Positions 63,857-64,000 of a stretch of DNA of 64,000 nt are shown piece after piece. The stretch covers positions 1 to 64,000 of the forward strand of contig JAYELS010000005.1 in assembly GCA_034717695.1 (NCBI GenBank). Direction: 5' to 3'. The notes under the pieces are model-generated. The model did no database searches and was not told where the DNA came from. It saw only the letters and a program-made list of their open reading frames with translations. Both the position numbers and the translations under genes were made by a program. This DNA comes from NAT127 sp034717695. Its GTDB lineage: Bacteria > Pseudomonadota > Gammaproteobacteria > Pseudomonadales > Porticoccaceae. Within the stretch, counting starts at the first letter, position 1. Every line of letters begins with the position of its first letter.

Positions 63857-64000
63857 GGGTCGCCCTCTTCACGTTTGCCTTCTCGCTGTTTTCTGTGGGA
63901 TTGCCGTTGGTTTTCCACCGCACCGCCACGCCGTTGCCGTAGCGGATATCGATATGGTCGATCTGGTCGAGACGCACCGCGAGGGCCTTGTCCCAGACCT
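63849..64000 (-). CDS. ftsQ: Cell division protein FtsQ, C-terminal part (cut by window edge)
   Basis: The last 50 residues are visible: ...VWDKALAVRLDQIDHIDIRY then GNGVAVRWK, the closing beta-strands of the FtsQ beta-domain (typically IDLRYPNGFAVRW), and a short Lys/Asn tail. The stop TAG overlaps the ftsA start. FtsQ is the divisome scaffold linking FtsBL. Confidence 0.88.
   Translation of the reverse strand, partial: VWDKALAVRLDQIDHIDIRYGNGVAVRWKTNGNPTENSEKANVKRATHG

Overview
The window is a GC-rich (roughly 65-70 %), gene-dense stretch of a gammaproteobacterial chromosome. Several blocks follow the order known from Pseudomonas-type genomes: rplM-rpsI-petA-petBC-sspA-sspB, pilA/pilB-pilC-pilD-coaE-yacG, and (ftsQ)-ftsA-ftsZ-lpxC-M23 peptidase-secA with argJ and a mutT-like gene beyond. 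I would place it in or near Pseudomonadales/Oceanospirillales-like Gammaproteobacteria and cannot name a genus. No rRNA, tRNA, prophage, insertion sequence, CRISPR array or obvious biosynthetic cluster was seen.

Layout. 1-690: the start of a minus-strand gene cut by the window edge, then a tandem array of ~100-bp palindromic (REP/BIME-like) units. 690-3.7 kb: marR-emrA-emrB efflux operon. 3.9-9.1 kb: a D,D-endopeptidase with three LysM domains, a KSTD-like flavoprotein, a YcaD-like MFS carrier and YqhA. 9.2-18.9 kb: ppnN, a three-gene cation-transport operon (CmpX-like channel, membrane-less MgtE paralogue, MgtE), then tamA-tamB, where tamB carries a +1 frameshift. 19.0-21.1 kb: ppk1 behind a clear Pho box. 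21.1-21.6 kb: second REP array. 21.6-29.1 kb: RND exporter, Rdx/SelW-like protein, a small secreted protein, cpxP divergent from cpxRA with a canonical CpxR box, and a thiolase. 29.1-34 kb: sspB, sspA, a fused cytochrome b/c1 gene, Rieske protein, rpsI, rplM. 34-38.4 kb: zapE, an alpha/beta hydrolase, zapG-like DUF1043, degS/algW-like protease, DUF2799 lipoprotein. 38.4-39.9 kb: accessory pocket with a DUF1778-GNAT toxin-antitoxin pair and a decayed REP-associated transposase. 39.9-51.8 kb: type IV pilus region (two tandem major-pilin-like genes, pilBCD, coaE, yacG, minor pilins) plus a third REP array. 51.9-53.7 kb: mutT-like gene and argJ. 53.9-56.1 kb: Fur-regulated TonB receptor. 56.2-64 kb: secA and the end of the division/cell-wall cluster.

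How the genes work together. Much of the window concerns the envelope: division (ftsQAZ), lipid A (lpxC), murein hydrolysis (M23, LysM-endopeptidase), secretion and outer-membrane assembly (secA, tamAB), envelope stress (cpxPRA, degS-like protease) and surface appendages (type IV pili). Control sites readable in the DNA are a Pho box (ppk1), CpxR box (cpxP/cpxR), Fur box (TonB receptor), a sigma-54 -24/-12 promoter (pilin), a palindromic operator (toxin-antitoxin) and an NtrC-like palindrome (ftsZ-lpxC gap).

The least ordinary features are the petB-petC fusion, the family of ~98-bp composite palindromic arrays at three sites, a dead RAYT beside a second REP family that also brackets yacG, a minor-pilin cluster with no pilY1 where expected and a PilV with a long Gly/Asp-Pro linker, and the paired soluble/membrane MgtE operon. 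I found no convincing wholly new multi-gene defence or metabolic system.
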